Source: Trueperella bernardiae
GTDB taxonomy: Bacteria; Actinomycetota; Actinomycetes; Actinomycetales; Actinomycetaceae
Direction of reading: 5' to 3'
NCBI RefSeq assembly: GCF_001469025.1
Contig: NZ_LNIZ01000007.1
Span: 1 to 64,000 of the forward strand
DNA length: 64,000 bases
Both the position numbers and the translations under genes were made by a program. The notes below the pieces were generated by a model. That model saw only the letters and a program-made list of their open reading frames with translations. It was not told the origin of the DNA and did no database searches. Below are positions 7,443-16,510 of this stretch, one piece after another. The stretch's first letter is position 1. Each line of letters opens with the position of its first letter.

Positions 7443-8807
7443 GTGGCTTTCCATTCGAGTCCGCAGTCCATCCTGTCCACGGTGGAGATGATTGAAAAGT
7501 ACCGCCTGGACATCCGCACGGTCACGATGGGGATCTCGCTCCTGTCCTGCCGCCGGTCCACTATGGCCGCCACGTGCGAAGCGATCTACGAGCGCATCAC
7601 CACCCAGGCCGCGCGCCTCGTGGAGGTCGCCGAGGGCATCGAGCGCGAGCTTGGCATCCCGATCGTCAACAAGCGCATCTCGGTCACCCCGATCGCGTTG
7701 GTGGCGGCGGGGTTGGAGGGCGACGTCGTCGACATCGCTCACGCCCTCGACCGGGCCGGCAAGGCCGTGGGCGTCAACTTCATCGGCGGCTACTCGGCGC
7801 TGGTGGACAAGGGGATGAGCGACGTCGATCGCGCCCTCATCGCCTCCCTCCCGCGGGCCCTGACCGACACGGATGTGGTGTGCGGGTCGGTCAACGTGGC
7901 CTCCTCGCGCGCCGGCATCAACATGGAGGCCGTGGCCCTGCTGGGCGAGGTCATCAAGGAGGCCGCCGCGCTCACGGCCGACCGCAGCGCGATCGCCTGC
8001 GCCAAGCTCGTGGTCTTCGCCAACGCGGTGGGGGACAACCCGTTCATGGCCGGCGCCTTCCACGGCGTGGAGGAGCCGGACGCCGTGATCAACGTGGGCG
8101 TATCCGGCCCCGGCGTCGTCGCCAACGCGATTGAACCCATGCGCGGCGCGCCGCTCAACGAGATCGCGGAGGAGATCAAGAAGGCCGCCTTCAAGATCAC
8201 GCGCGCCGGCCAGCTCGTGGGTGAATTCGCGGCGGAACGGCTGGGCGTGCCCTTCGGCATCGTCGACCTCTCGCTCGCCCCCACCGCCGAAGTCGGCGAC
8301 TCCGTGGCCGCGATCCTCGAGGCCATGGGCCTGGAGCGCGTGGGCGCTCACGGCACCACCGCCGCGCTCGCCCTGCTCAACGACGCGGTGAAGAAGGGCG
8401 GCATGATGGCTTGCTCGCGCGTGGGCGGGCTGTCCGGCTCGTTCATCCCCGTTTCGGAGGACGCGAACATGATCGACGCCGTCCGCGCCGGCACCCTCTC
8501 GATCGAGAAGCTGGAGGCGATGACGGCGATCTGCTCGGTCGGCCTGGACATGGTGGCCATTCCCGGCGACACCCCCGCCGCCGCAATTGCCGGCATGATC
8601 GCCGACGAATCCGCAATCGGGGTGATGAACCACAAGACGACAGCCGTGCGCGTCATCCCCGCCCCCGGCACCGCGGAAGGCGACGAGGTGGACTTCGGCG
8701 GGCTACTCGGCTACGCGCCCGTCATGCCCGTACGCGCCGTGTCCTCGGCCGAGTTCGTGGCACGCGGCGGATTCATCCCCGCACCCGTCCACGGGATGCG
8801 CAACTAA
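7443..8807 (+). CDS. PFL family protein (UPF0210/DUF711)
   Basis: 454-residue cytoplasmic protein, full length for the PFL/UPF0210 family, starting at a GTG right after the ACT gene. Family features visible are the N-terminal [11 protein letters not shown] segment, glycine-rich loops such as [13 protein letters not shown] and [11 protein letters not shown], and a conserved C-terminal [19 protein letters not shown]. The fold is related to pyruvate formate-lyase-type barrels, but the biochemical role of the family has not been established to my knowledge. Its conserved pairing with the ACT protein suggests ligand-controlled activity. Confidence 0.9.
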   Translation: MAFHSSPQSILSTVEMIEKYRLDIRTVTMGISLLSCRRSTMAATCEAIYERITTQAARLVEVAEGIERELGIPIVNKRISVTPIALVAAGLEGDVVDIAHALDRAGKAVGVNFIGGYSALVDKGMSDVDRALIASLPRALTDTDVVCGSVNVASSRAGINMEAVALLGEVIKEAAALTADRSAIACAKLVVFANAVGDNPFMAGAFHGVEEPDAVINVGVSGPGVVANAIEPMRGAPLNEIAEEIKKAAFKITRAGQLVGEFAAERLGVPFGIVDLSLAPTAEVGDSVAAILEAMGLERVGAHGTTAALALLNDAVKKGGMMACSRVGGLSGSFIPVSEDANMIDAVRAGTLSIEKLEAMTAICSVGLDMVAIPGDTPAAAIAGMIADESAIGVMNHKTTAVRVIPAPGTAEGDEVDFGGLLGYAPVMPVRAVSSAEFVARGGFIPAPVHGMRN

Positions 8808-8825
8808 CGCGCGCGGCGAACAAGT

Positions 8826-8854
8826 TTCGAGGGCATTTTTCACGGCGGTAGACT
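8826..8854 (+). promoter_or_regulatory. Promoter candidate for the ATPase/Pip operon
   Basis: TTCGAG (8826-8831) and TAGACT (8849-8854) have 17-bp spacing. The predicted start is near 8861, a short distance before the chosen ATG at 8889. Confidence 0.4.
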
Positions 8855-8888
8855 TCCGAAGTTAATGCTGGTCAGAGTAGGAAATCAG

Positions 8889-9776
8889 ATGAGACGCAAG
8901 CAACAGGTCCAAGTTGATTCGCTTAACGACGACGGCAGCGTGCTTCGTGCCATTCGCCTCGCCGCTTCTTCGGTGCACGGCCCGATCTTCGGGCCGCTCG
9001 ACCTCGCGCTCGCCCCGGGCACGCTCTGCATTGTGCACGGCACCTCCGGCTCGGGCCGCTCGGCCCTGTTGCTCGCGCTCGCCGGCCGGTTGCGCCGCGT
9101 GACCGGCGGGCTTGAGATCGCCGGGTACGACGCCGACACCGAGCTTTCCGCCGTCCTCCAGTGTGCCGCGGTGGGCCGGATCGGGCAGTACGCCGCCCCG
9201 GATGACCGCCTCACGGTAGGTGAACTTATCGGTGAGCGCGCGGTCCAGGACGGTATGAGCATCCGCCAGGCCGTCGAGCGCGCGGAGCAGATCGAGGACT
9301 TCCTCGGCTACCGAATCGACCGCGGCGCCCTCTACCAAGAGCTCCCGGGTGCGGAGAAGGCGATGCTGTGCGCGGCGCTGGCGATGCTGCGGCCGGCGGC
9401 GGTTATCGTCGTGGACGGGGTGGATCACGACGTGCCCGCCCACCACGCCGCCACCCTCTTGGCCTCCCTGCAAAAGCTTGCCACGATGGATAACAACGTC
9501 ATCGTCGTCAGCGCCTCCAATGCCAACGCGGCGCCCGTCGGCGCGGTCCGCGTTCACCTCGTGCCCACGAAGGTCACGCGCATCCACAAGATTGAGGAGC
9601 CGCCCGTCACCATCGACGAGGCCATCGAGGAACCCGAGGTCATCGCGCCGTTGGACCCGGACCAGGACGAGGTGGTGGTCGCAACCGTCGGAGAGCCGAC
9701 GCAGGCCGAGCCGACACAGGCCAAGCCGGCGGACGCGGCCGGGGGCGACGTCGTCGTGAACGAGGAGGAAGAATAA
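8889..9776 (+). CDS. Degenerate ABC-type ATPase-like protein
   Basis: 295 residues shaped like an ABC ATPase but with altered catalytic motifs. The P-loop reads GTSGSGRS, with Arg in place of the invariant Lys; the position of the LSGG signature reads LPGAEKA; Walker B reads VIVVDGVDH, with Gly where the catalytic Glu belongs. After about residue 225 comes an acidic, low-complexity tail with PTQAEPTQAKPAD-type repeats. The start at MRRKQQVQ has AGGA about eight bases upstream. The stop overlaps the start of the YhgE/Pip-like gene (TAATGA), so the two are translationally coupled and probably form one complex. It is likely a non-hydrolysing regulatory or structural partner. Confidence 0.75.
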   Translation: MRRKQQVQVDSLNDDGSVLRAIRLAASSVHGPIFGPLDLALAPGTLCIVHGTSGSGRSALLLALAGRLRRVTGGLEIAGYDADTELSAVLQCAAVGRIGQYAAPDDRLTVGELIGERAVQDGMSIRQAVERAEQIEDFLGYRIDRGALYQELPGAEKAMLCAALAMLRPAAVIVVDGVDHDVPAHHAATLLASLQKLATMDNNVIVVSASNANAAPVGAVRVHLVPTKVTRIHKIEEPPVTIDEAIEEPEVIAPLDPDQDEVVVATVGEPTQAEPTQAKPADAAGGDVVVNEEEE

Positions 9777-11947
9777 TGAAGCCGCTGCGCTCCGCGACCC
9801 TCGAATTCAAGCACTTCCGGGGCATCCCCGTGATCGCCCTCGTCTTTATCCTCATCGTCCCCGCCCTCTACGGCGGCATCTACCTGCACGCCAACTGGGA
9901 CCTCTACCACGAGATCGACAAGGTCAAGGTGGCGATCGTCAACTCGGACAAGGCGGTGGACTTCGACGGGCAAACCATCGACGCCGGCTCCCTGTTCGTA
10001 GATGCGATCAAAGGCCAGGACGGCTTCGACTGGCAGTTCATGGACGACGAGGCCGAGGCCGAGCGGCGGCTGCGTGAGGGCGAGATCTACATGATCGTCT
10101 CCGTGCCTGAGAACTTTTCCGCGAACCTCGTGGCCGCCGGGCGCTTCCAACCCGAACGCGCCACCATCACCTTCCACCGCGACGACGCCAACGGCTTCAT
10201 CGCCGGCTCCCTCCTGTCCCAGATGCAGGCGCTCATCCAGGAGCAGGTCAACGCCGCGGTGGGCGAGGCGTACTTCTCCACCCTGTTCGGGCAGCTGTCC
10301 GTCATCCGCGATGGCATGACCACCGCCGCCGACGGCGCCCGCCAACTCTCCGACGGCCTCACCCAGGCCGCCACCGGCGTATCCACGCTCAACGAGGCGC
10401 TCTCCGGACTGGACGTGCCAGGGATGCAGGAGGAGATGGCGCAGCTGTCGGACGCGATGGCCACCCTCGACCGGGGCGCCACCAGCGTGTTGCTTGGCGT
10501 GTCCGGCGCCACGGGCTCCGTGGTCGGGCTGGAGAACGTGGCCGACGGCGTGCAGGTGGGCAAAGACAACGTCAAGGCCGCGCTCGGCCCGCTACGCAAT
10601 TACGTCAACAACAACCTACCCAAGCTCCAGGACGACGCCGTCAACCTCGGCGGGCTCAGCGCCGAACTGTCCGGGAACGCAAACTCGACGATTGGGAAGA
10701 CGAACTCCGCTCTCGACGCCGTCAACAAGGCCCTCCTCCAAATGGCTGCCAACCCCGACCTGGCAAACGACCCCGCCTTCCTGGCGAAGTTGCAGGAGGA
10801 CATCGCAGCGTCGTCGTCGTTGCTGGGCGACCTGTCCGCGAACGTGTCCGGGCAGCTGAGGCTGACCTCGAGCCTGCAGGCGAACCTCGACTACAACGCC
10901 ACGAAGGCGGCCGTGGACGCGGCGGATGCGGCGATGGCGGCGATCGATTCGTCGTTCAACAGCCTCGATGCCGCGCTGCGGAGCTTCGGCTCCTCCGCCG
11001 AGGACATCAACGCCGGCGTGGAACAAATCAACCAGGGTAAGACCCAGCTCACCACCCTCATCTCGGGGCTGAGTGGCAAGCTGCCCGAGGCTGTGGCGGG
11101 GCTGGAGCAGCTGGTCAGCGGCGTGTCCCAGCTCGACCTTGCGATGCAGCAGCTCGACACCGGCGCCGCGACCCTGGCCGACGGGCTCGAGCAGGGCGTG
11201 GCGCAGATCCCCGCGCTCACGGACTCCGAAGTGGATCACCTTGCTGAGATCATGTCCTCCCCGGTCAGCATCAGCGTGATCACCGACAACGACGCGGAGA
11301 CCTACGGGCGCGGCCTGGCCCCATTCTTCTTCTCGATCGCCCTGTGGGTGTCCTCCGTGACCTTCTTCCTCGTGATGCGCACGATGCCCGGGCGGCTCGT
11401 GCTCTCCCGCGCCAGCAATTTCGCCACGATGATGCACGGGTTTGCGCCATTCGCGGTGATGGGCGTGGCCTCCTCGCTCATCATGGGCCTGGGCGTGTGG
11501 GGCCTGCTCGGCCTACACCCGGTGCACCCGTGGCGGTTCATCCTGCTGCTGATCGTGGCGGCGCTAGCCTTCATGGCGCTGGGCTATCTGGTAAGGCTGT
11601 GGCTGGGCTCGCCGCAGAGCGCCGTGTTCCTCGTGGCGTTGATCTTGCAGCTGCCGGCCTCGGGCGGCACGTTCCCCACGGAGATGCTCAACTCCTTCTA
11701 CCGCGGGCTGTCGTCCATCTCACCGATGCGGTACTCGGTAGATGCCTTCCGCGTGGCGATCTCCGGCGGCACGGCCACCCAGTACTGGGGGTCGGTGGGG
11801 GTGCTCGCGCTGATCGCCGTGGTGTCGCTGGTGTTCCTGTACTGGCTGGTCGGGCGCCGGCGCGTGCTACGCATGCGCGACCTGCACCCGCCCATGATCA
11901 CCGGCGAATCCACCGGCGACTTCGCCTTCTCCGTCCGCCCCCGCTAA
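9776..11947 (+). CDS. YhgE/Pip-like membrane protein (ABC-2 related)
   Basis: 723 residues. An N-terminal transmembrane helix (IPVIALVFILIVPALYGGIYL) is followed by the characteristic VAIVNSDKAVDFDG domain, a long extracellular helical region (about residues 190-490), and six C-terminal membrane helices of the ABC-2 permease type. The middle region is rich in heptad-like Leu/Ala and repeated QLSDGL- and GLEQLVSGVSQL-type segments, suggesting coiled coils projecting from the membrane. Relatives include the Pip phage-infection proteins and subunits associated with type VII secretion-related systems. It is coupled to a degenerate ATPase, so a transporter or envelope-organising complex is likely. 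The substrate is unknown. Confidence 0.85.
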   Translation: MKPLRSATLEFKHFRGIPVIALVFILIVPALYGGIYLHANWDLYHEIDKVKVAIVNSDKAVDFDGQTIDAGSLFVDAIKGQDGFDWQFMDDEAEAERRLREGEIYMIVSVPENFSANLVAAGRFQPERATITFHRDDANGFIAGSLLSQMQALIQEQVNAAVGEAYFSTLFGQLSVIRDGMTTAADGARQLSDGLTQAATGVSTLNEALSGLDVPGMQEEMAQLSDAMATLDRGATSVLLGVSGATGSVVGLENVADGVQVGKDNVKAALGPLRNYVNNNLPKLQDDAVNLGGLSAELSGNANSTIGKTNSALDAVNKALLQMAANPDLANDPAFLAKLQEDIAASSSLLGDLSANVSGQLRLTSSLQANLDYNATKAAVDAADAAMAAIDSSFNSLDAALRSFGSSAEDINAGVEQINQGKTQLTTLISGLSGKLPEAVAGLEQLVSGVSQLDLAMQQLDTGAATLADGLEQGVAQIPALTDSEVDHLAEIMSSPVSISVITDNDAETYGRGLAPFFFSIALWVSSVTFFLVMRTMPGRLVLSRASNFATMMHGFAPFAVMGVASSLIMGLGVWGLLGLHPVHPWRFILLLIVAALAFMALGYLVRLWLGSPQSAVFLVALILQLPASGGTFPTEMLNSFYRGLSSISPMRYSVDAFRVAISGGTATQYWGSVGVLALIAVVSLVFLYWLVGRRRVLRMRDLHPPMITGESTGDFAFSVRPR

Positions 11948-11987
11948 CCGGGGCTTTGAGAGGATTGGAAGGATTGAAAGGACTGAC

Positions 11988-12887
11988 ATGATCGTTGGAG
12001 CCTACGCGGCGATGCCCGCCACCCGTGCCGAACAAGAAGCCTTCCTCGACGCGCTCGCCCTCATCGCCACCGGCCTGGAGATCCCGTGGCGCACCGATGC
12101 CCTCGACCCCGACCCCGCCTGGCTCGCCCGCCAGCTCGCCGGCCGTTTCACGGACTCGGTGGTGACCGCGATCCCCGACACGATGCGGATGCTCGGCTCC
12201 TGGCCCGGGTTCGGGTTGGGGAGTCCCGATGACGCTGCCCGGACCGCCGCGCTTACTCAAGCGCGCCAGATCCTGGGCGCCGTTGAGTCGCTGAATGATG
12301 CCGCCGGGGGAGTGGTGCGGCGGGTGGAGCTACACTCCGCGCCGAGCCATACGGCCGATGCCGGGGCGCTGGTGGCCTCGCTCGGCGACCTGCTGCCCGA
12401 GGCCGAGCGGATCGGCGTGGAGATCGTGATCGAGCACTGCGACGCCCGCGGCCGCGCGGGGGCCGGGGAGAAGAACTTCCTCAGCCTGGAGGAAGAGATC
12501 GAGGTGGCCCGGCAAGTCGGTGTGAAGATCGCGCTGAACTGGGGGCGCTCGGTGATCGAGTCCCAGGATCCCGGCCGGCCCGAGGCGCAGGCGGCGCTGT
12601 TGGCCGAGCACGGGTTGCTCGCCGGGCTCATGTGCTCGGGCGCGGGAGGGGCGGACACCGCGTACGGCGCCGGCTGGGCTGACACCCACCTGCCCCTCAG
12701 CGTGGATGAGCCCTCAAGCCTGCTCACCCCGCGGCGCGTCCGCGATTTCATTGCGGCCGGGGGCGGCACCGAAGACTACCGCGGGGTCAAGATCCAGGTC
12801 CCCGCCGACGCCGGGGTCGAGGCGCGGGTGGCCATGATCGCGCGTGTGGCGGAGGCCTGGGCGGGCTTGGGTAGGCTGATCCCATGA
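11988..12887 (+). CDS. DUF4862-like TIM-barrel protein
   Basis: 299-residue cytoplasmic protein resembling the DUF4862 family, which has a xylose-isomerase-like TIM barrel. Visible barrel-strand ends with acidic or His residues include RVELHSAP, VEIVIEHCDAR and VKIALNWGRSVIE, and a late loop reads MCSGAGGADTAYGAGWADTHLPL. These resemble metal- and sugar-binding positions of sugar-phosphate isomerases, but the reaction is unknown. The 3' end overlaps the Nudix gene by four bases (ATGA). It starts 40 bases after the Pip-like gene and may share its transcript. Confidence 0.75.
   Translation: MIVGAYAAMPATRAEQEAFLDALALIATGLEIPWRTDALDPDPAWLARQLAGRFTDSVVTAIPDTMRMLGSWPGFGLGSPDDAARTAALTQARQILGAVESLNDAAGGVVRRVELHSAPSHTADAGALVASLGDLLPEAERIGVEIVIEHCDARGRAGAGEKNFLSLEEEIEVARQVGVKIALNWGRSVIESQDPGRPEAQAALLAEHGLLAGLMCSGAGGADTAYGAGWADTHLPLSVDEPSSLLTPRRVRDFIAAGGGTEDYRGVKIQVPADAGVEARVAMIARVAEAWAGLGRLIP
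12872..12877 (+). promoter_or_regulatory. Possible internal -10 box before the Nudix gene
   Basis: TAGGCT within the last codons of the upstream gene ends six bases before the ATG at 12884, the same geometry as other probable leaderless starts in this window. No good -35 box is visible. Confidence 0.35.
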
Positions 12888-13501
12888 ACGAGCAATGGCT
12901 GACGTGGGCCACCGAAATCCAAGCAATCGCCCAGACGGGCCTGGCCTACGCCACGGACGTCTTCGACAGGGAGCGGTATACGCGCCTGCGGGAGATCTCG
13001 GCGGAGATCCTCGCCTCCTACACCGACGTGCCGGTGGAGAAGGTGGCTGAGCTTTTCTGCAACGAGGACGGCTACCAAACCCCGAAGCTAGACACCCGGG
13101 CTGTGATCGTGCGCGAGGGCAAGATCCTGCTGGTGCAGGAGGCCTCCGGCCGATGGGCGATGCCCGGCGGGTGGGCCGACATCGGCCTGACCCTGGGGCA
13201 GAACGTGGCCAAGGAAACCAAGGAAGAGGCCGGCCTGGACGTGGTGCCCCGGCGTGTGCTCGCCGTCCAGGACCGAGCCAAGCATAACCAGCCCGAGCTG
13301 CCGTGGAGCATCTGGAAGATCTTTGTGGCCTGCGACGTGATGGGCGGCCAGTTTGAGCCGAATGTAGAAACGATCGACTCGGGCTACTTCGGCTTGGACG
13401 AGCTTCCCCCGCTCCACGAGGGCAAAACCACCCGCGCGCAGGTAGAGATGTGCCTGGCGGGAGTGGCCGCGGGTGCGGGCGCGGACGTCGTTTTTGATTA
13501 G
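12884..13501 (+). CDS. Nudix hydrolase (ADP-ribose pyrophosphatase-like)
   Basis: 205 residues. The N-terminal 65 residues form the helical extension found in YjhB-type Nudix enzymes (EIQAIAQTGLAYATDVFDRERY). The Nudix domain follows, with the box GGWADIGLTLGQNVAKETKEEAGLDV around residues 90-115. The first Glu of the canonical box is Leu and the RE is KE, as I recall for this subfamily, while the metal-binding ETKEEAG core is intact. It likely cleaves a nucleoside diphosphate linked to another moiety. The start overlaps the upstream stop by four bases. Confidence 0.88.
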   Translation: MNEQWLTWATEIQAIAQTGLAYATDVFDRERYTRLREISAEILASYTDVPVEKVAELFCNEDGYQTPKLDTRAVIVREGKILLVQEASGRWAMPGGWADIGLTLGQNVAKETKEEAGLDVVPRRVLAVQDRAKHNQPELPWSIWKIFVACDVMGGQFEPNVETIDSGYFGLDELPPLHEGKTTRAQVEMCLAGVAAGAGADVVFD

Positions 13502-13617
13502 TGAATCGCGGGAATGAAATCCGCCCGTGGTCGGCTACAGGGTGCGAACGTGGTGGGCGCGCGCCCGTAGAATGCATGCGTTCCCCGAACGACCTCGCGT
13601 TTGACCGAAGGAGAAGA

Positions 13618-14067
13618 ATGACCCGAATCGACATTGCCAAGGCAACCCCGGATGTCTACAAGGCTCTCAACGCCGCTTCGATGAAGTCGCGCGAGGCGTG
13701 GGAGGCGGCAGGCCTCACCGCGGAGGAGGTCGAGCTGGCGAAAGTGCGCGTCTCGCAGATCAACGGCTGCGTGGCGTGCCTCGGCGTCCACGTCCCCGCC
13801 CTGCGCGAGGCCGGTATGGACCAGCGCCACATCGACGTCCTGCCCGCGTGGCGTGACGCCGGCTCCCCGTTCACGCCCAAGCAGCGTGCGATCCTCGAGC
13901 TGGCTGAGGCTCTCACCACCCTGGAGCGCCCCGAGGCGCTCGACGCCGTGATCGCCGCCGCCCTCGAGTATTTCACCCCGGAGCAGGTCTCGGCCCTGGA
14001 GTGGTCGATTATCCTCATCGGCGCCTACAACCGGATTTCGATCGCGTCGGGCCACCGCCTGCGCTAA
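13618..14067 (+). CDS. AhpD-like/carboxymuconolactone decarboxylase family protein
   Basis: 149-residue helical protein of the CMD/AhpD superfamily. The redox motif is NGCVACLGVHV (Cys-x-x-Cys with a following His) near residues 44-54, preceded by a conserved Glu-rich helix (LTAEEVELAKVRVSQ). This points to thiol peroxidase or reductase-type activity rather than decarboxylation, as in AhpD-like proteins. The start at 13618 has GAAGGAGAAG just upstream; the open frame extends to 13501 but the extra residues look non-coding. A TAGAAT hexamer at 13568-13573 may be its -10 box, giving a leader of about 38 nt. Confidence 0.85.
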   Translation: MTRIDIAKATPDVYKALNAASMKSREAWEAAGLTAEEVELAKVRVSQINGCVACLGVHVPALREAGMDQRHIDVLPAWRDAGSPFTPKQRAILELAEALTTLERPEALDAVIAAALEYFTPEQVSALEWSIILIGAYNRISIASGHRLR

Positions 14068-14197
14068 CCCCCCGGCCCAGACCGCGCCTGGTAGCCGGCC
14101 GCGCCCGGCCAGCCCGGCCGGCAGGGCCAACCCTGTCCCTTCGCGGGACGAGGCCAGTCAGGTCACGCACAAGCCCGGTCAGGCCACGCGCTGGCCG

Positions 14198-15217
14198 TTA
14201 CCGATAGCCCACTTCCTCGGGTATCTTGCCCAGGCGGGCGGCGATCCGGTCCTGCGCCTCGGGAGTGGCGGTGTCGTGCACCCAGGTGATGTAGGTGGGG
14301 GTGTCGGAGTAGACCTCCTGCGTGAGTGGGTTCCGCCGGTACTTGAACACGCGGTAGAAGTGGTAGATGGACAGCGCCGCGTTCGCTGCCAGGGCGAGTG
14401 CGGCGATGAGGAACATCGCGTGCGGGTTCTGGCTGTGCCGGTGGGCGAACATGGAATCGTGCATGAAGTGCGGGAAGGTGAGCACGATCGCGGACCAGAA
14501 CGTGAGGGTGTAGGCCCGGTACTGGATCCACTGGCCGCGCCCGAACCACATGAGTGCGGGGATCGTGCAGGCCAGCAGGAGTGCCACGCCGGAGTACCAC
14601 GCGCGGTCCGAGAGGCAGTTGTAGACGTAGGCAACGTTCCACAGGTCGTAGGCGATGATCCACCACACGGTGAGGTCGCCCCAGATGATGCCCTTGTCCT
14701 TATTCTTGGACACGTAGATGCCGATCCAACCGGAGATCATCAGCAGGTTGAGGATCCCGGCCACGCCGTTCATGATGTTCCAGGGCCCGCCCCACGTCCA
14801 CTGGCCGGTCACGGGGTCGGCGCCGTGGATGAAGTAGCACTGGAAATCGCGGATGACCGCCTCCACAATGTTGACGGCCAGCAGCAGCGGCGGGATGAGC
14901 AGGTACCACTTGTTGGTCTGCAGTTTCTTCACGTACTGCAGGGCCACCAAGCTGAGTGATCCGGCGAGCGCCGAGTATTGCTTGACGATCGCGAACCACC
15001 CGGCGGCCTCCGTGCCTTGGGTGGAGGTGGGCCACACGAAAATTGTGAGCGTGACCGGGATGACGATGAACACGGCGAGCGCCACGTACTTGCTACGTTG
15101 CGCGAGCCACGCCGTGAAGGCGAGCCCCGCGATGACCACGAGGAGCATCGCGTAGTCCCACCACTCGCCCACCTCGAAGAAGAACAGGGTGGGGTAATCG
15201 GGAATTGGGGGATTCAT
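14198..15217 (-). CDS. Polytopic membrane protein, DUF5692-like (paralogue A)
   Basis: 339 residues with about eight hydrophobic segments and a polar C-terminal tail of about 55 residues. It resembles the family I recall as DUF5692. Aromatic and polar residues inside helices are conserved with paralogue B at 16511-17869: LLLAVNIVEAVIRDFQCY versus LALNIMEANIRDITIF, WNIMNG versus WNIITA, and IIAYDLWNVAYVYNCLSDRAWY versus VIAYDLWNHAFLYNSLSDYTWY. This implies a common ligand or cofactor site. It is the second gene of a minus-strand pair, two bases after the START-like gene. Function is unknown. Confidence 0.75.
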   Translation of the reverse strand: MNPPIPDYPTLFFFEVGEWWDYAMLLVVIAGLAFTAWLAQRSKYVALAVFIVIPVTLTIFVWPTSTQGTEAAGWFAIVKQYSALAGSLSLVALQYVKKLQTNKWYLLIPPLLLAVNIVEAVIRDFQCYFIHGADPVTGQWTWGGPWNIMNGVAGILNLLMISGWIGIYVSKNKDKGIIWGDLTVWWIIAYDLWNVAYVYNCLSDRAWYSGVALLLACTIPALMWFGRGQWIQYRAYTLTFWSAIVLTFPHFMHDSMFAHRHSQNPHAMFLIAALALAANAALSIYHFYRVFKYRRNPLTQEVYSDTPTYITWVHDTATPEAQDRIAARLGKIPEEVGYR

Positions 15218-15219
15218 GG

Positions 15220-16260
15220 CTATTTACCCTCGCTCGGCGTCTTCTTGCCCCAGCGCTTGAGGTAGGTGCGTTCCATCTTCTGGCGGATCTGCTCGTCCCA
15301 GGAGAATTCGGGCTCTTCCCAGTCCACGAAGTACTCTTCGTCGACGACGTCGGCCCAGGGCGTGTCCGGGCCCGTGGGCGGCCAATTTGGATTGTCGGTG
15401 ACAGGTTCGCGGATGTCGAGCACGGAGGGCCGCTGGCGTCCGTACTGGAACCATTGCGTGTAGGTGTTGTCGAAGAGCGGGGTGCCGTCGTATCGGCCGG
15501 CCGGGGTGCCGGTGTTGATGATCCCGCCGCCGAAGACCTTGCGCATGGCCTTGCCGCCCAGGGTTTCCTTCTTGCGGAACTCGGCTACGCGCTTGATGTA
15601 GATGTTTTGCAGGTGGGCCATGACGCCGCCGATGAGCTCGATGTTGGTCCAATTGATAGCGGAGATGATCTTGCCGTTGGGCTCGAATCCGATGCGCCAG
15701 TGGTTGATGAGGCGGGTGCGCTCGCCCTTGAGTGGCATGAGGTAGAAGCACCAGGCTGCGGCGAAGTGTTTCATGCCGGGGAAGCGGAAGGCATACGATC
15801 CGGGGGCCATGGGCGCGGACTTCGTGTCTACCCATTCCACGAGGTACTTTCCGGGTACGACGTCGGTCCACTCCATCGACATCCCGTGGAAGTCGAATGC
15901 GGCGTTGTCGCCGGGCATGAGCGAATCGGGCTGCTGGTATTCTTCCTGGATTTCGTAGGAGTTGTAGAAGGGGAGCCGGGCGAAGACGCGTTCGAGCAGG
16001 TCCGAGCTGAATGAGCCGGTGCGGTTGGCGCCGATTTGCTTGATGATGCGGTAGACGGCGTAGGCGGGCGCGTCGATGTCGATCGCGTAGGTTGAGGAGC
16101 GGCCGTTGGTGTAGTGGGCGTCGATGAGGTCGTCGGCCGGGTAGTACCAGGCGTTTTCCTCGGGGGTGGCTTTGCCGGTGAGCTGGCTGAATGTGATCAT
16201 GCCGCCCAGGCCGGCGAGCCCGATCGGCGCAAGGATCTTCAATGCGGACTTCGCTTGCAT
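15220..16260 (-). CDS. Membrane-anchored START/SRPBCC-like protein
   Basis: 346 residues. One N-terminal hydrophobic segment (ILAPIGLAGLGGMITFSQL) anchors or exports the protein. The next 210 residues have the strand pattern of a START/SRPBCC lipid-binding fold: IDIDAPAYAVYRIIKQIGANRTG at the start, then MSMEWTDVVPGKYLVEWVD, SYAFRFPGMKHFAAAWCFYLMPL and TRLINHWRIGFEP. The C-terminal 110 residues are charged and aromatic. A hydrophobic-ligand carrier at the membrane face is plausible. It is followed two bases later by DUF5692-like paralogue A and is divergent from paralogue B, so the three probably work together. AAGGAAG lies before the ATG. Confidence 0.7.
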   Translation of the reverse strand: MQAKSALKILAPIGLAGLGGMITFSQLTGKATPEENAWYYPADDLIDAHYTNGRSSTYAIDIDAPAYAVYRIIKQIGANRTGSFSSDLLERVFARLPFYNSYEIQEEYQQPDSLMPGDNAAFDFHGMSMEWTDVVPGKYLVEWVDTKSAPMAPGSYAFRFPGMKHFAAAWCFYLMPLKGERTRLINHWRIGFEPNGKIISAINWTNIELIGGVMAHLQNIYIKRVAEFRKKETLGGKAMRKVFGGGIINTGTPAGRYDGTPLFDNTYTQWFQYGRQRPSVLDIREPVTDNPNWPPTGPDTPWADVVDEEYFVDWEEPEFSWDEQIRQKMERTYLKRWGKKTPSEGK

Positions 16261-16405
16261 TGTGCTTCTTCCTTCGTTGGAATCTGTTGCGAACGACGAC
16301 GACGGGCCGGGCCGACGTCGTCGGACGCCACGAATGCCACCGCACGCATTTTGGTTGAAGAAGAGCTTACTGTGACCTCGTGCACATTTGTGGGGACTGA
16401 GGTCC

Positions 16406-16434
16406 TTAAAGCGTGCCTGTGAGCTGGGTATACG
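16406..16434 (+). promoter_or_regulatory. Promoter candidate for DUF5692-like paralogue B
   Basis: TTAAAG (16406-16411) and TATACG (16429-16434) are separated by 17 bp within the 250-bp divergent region between the START-like gene and paralogue B. Confidence 0.4.
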
Positions 16435-16510
16435 CTAATGCCACTGTTTCTAGGCGTCAATGGCGACGCCGCGGGGCTGCGCAAGGGCGCGCGGCGGTAG
16501 GAGAAATGAC

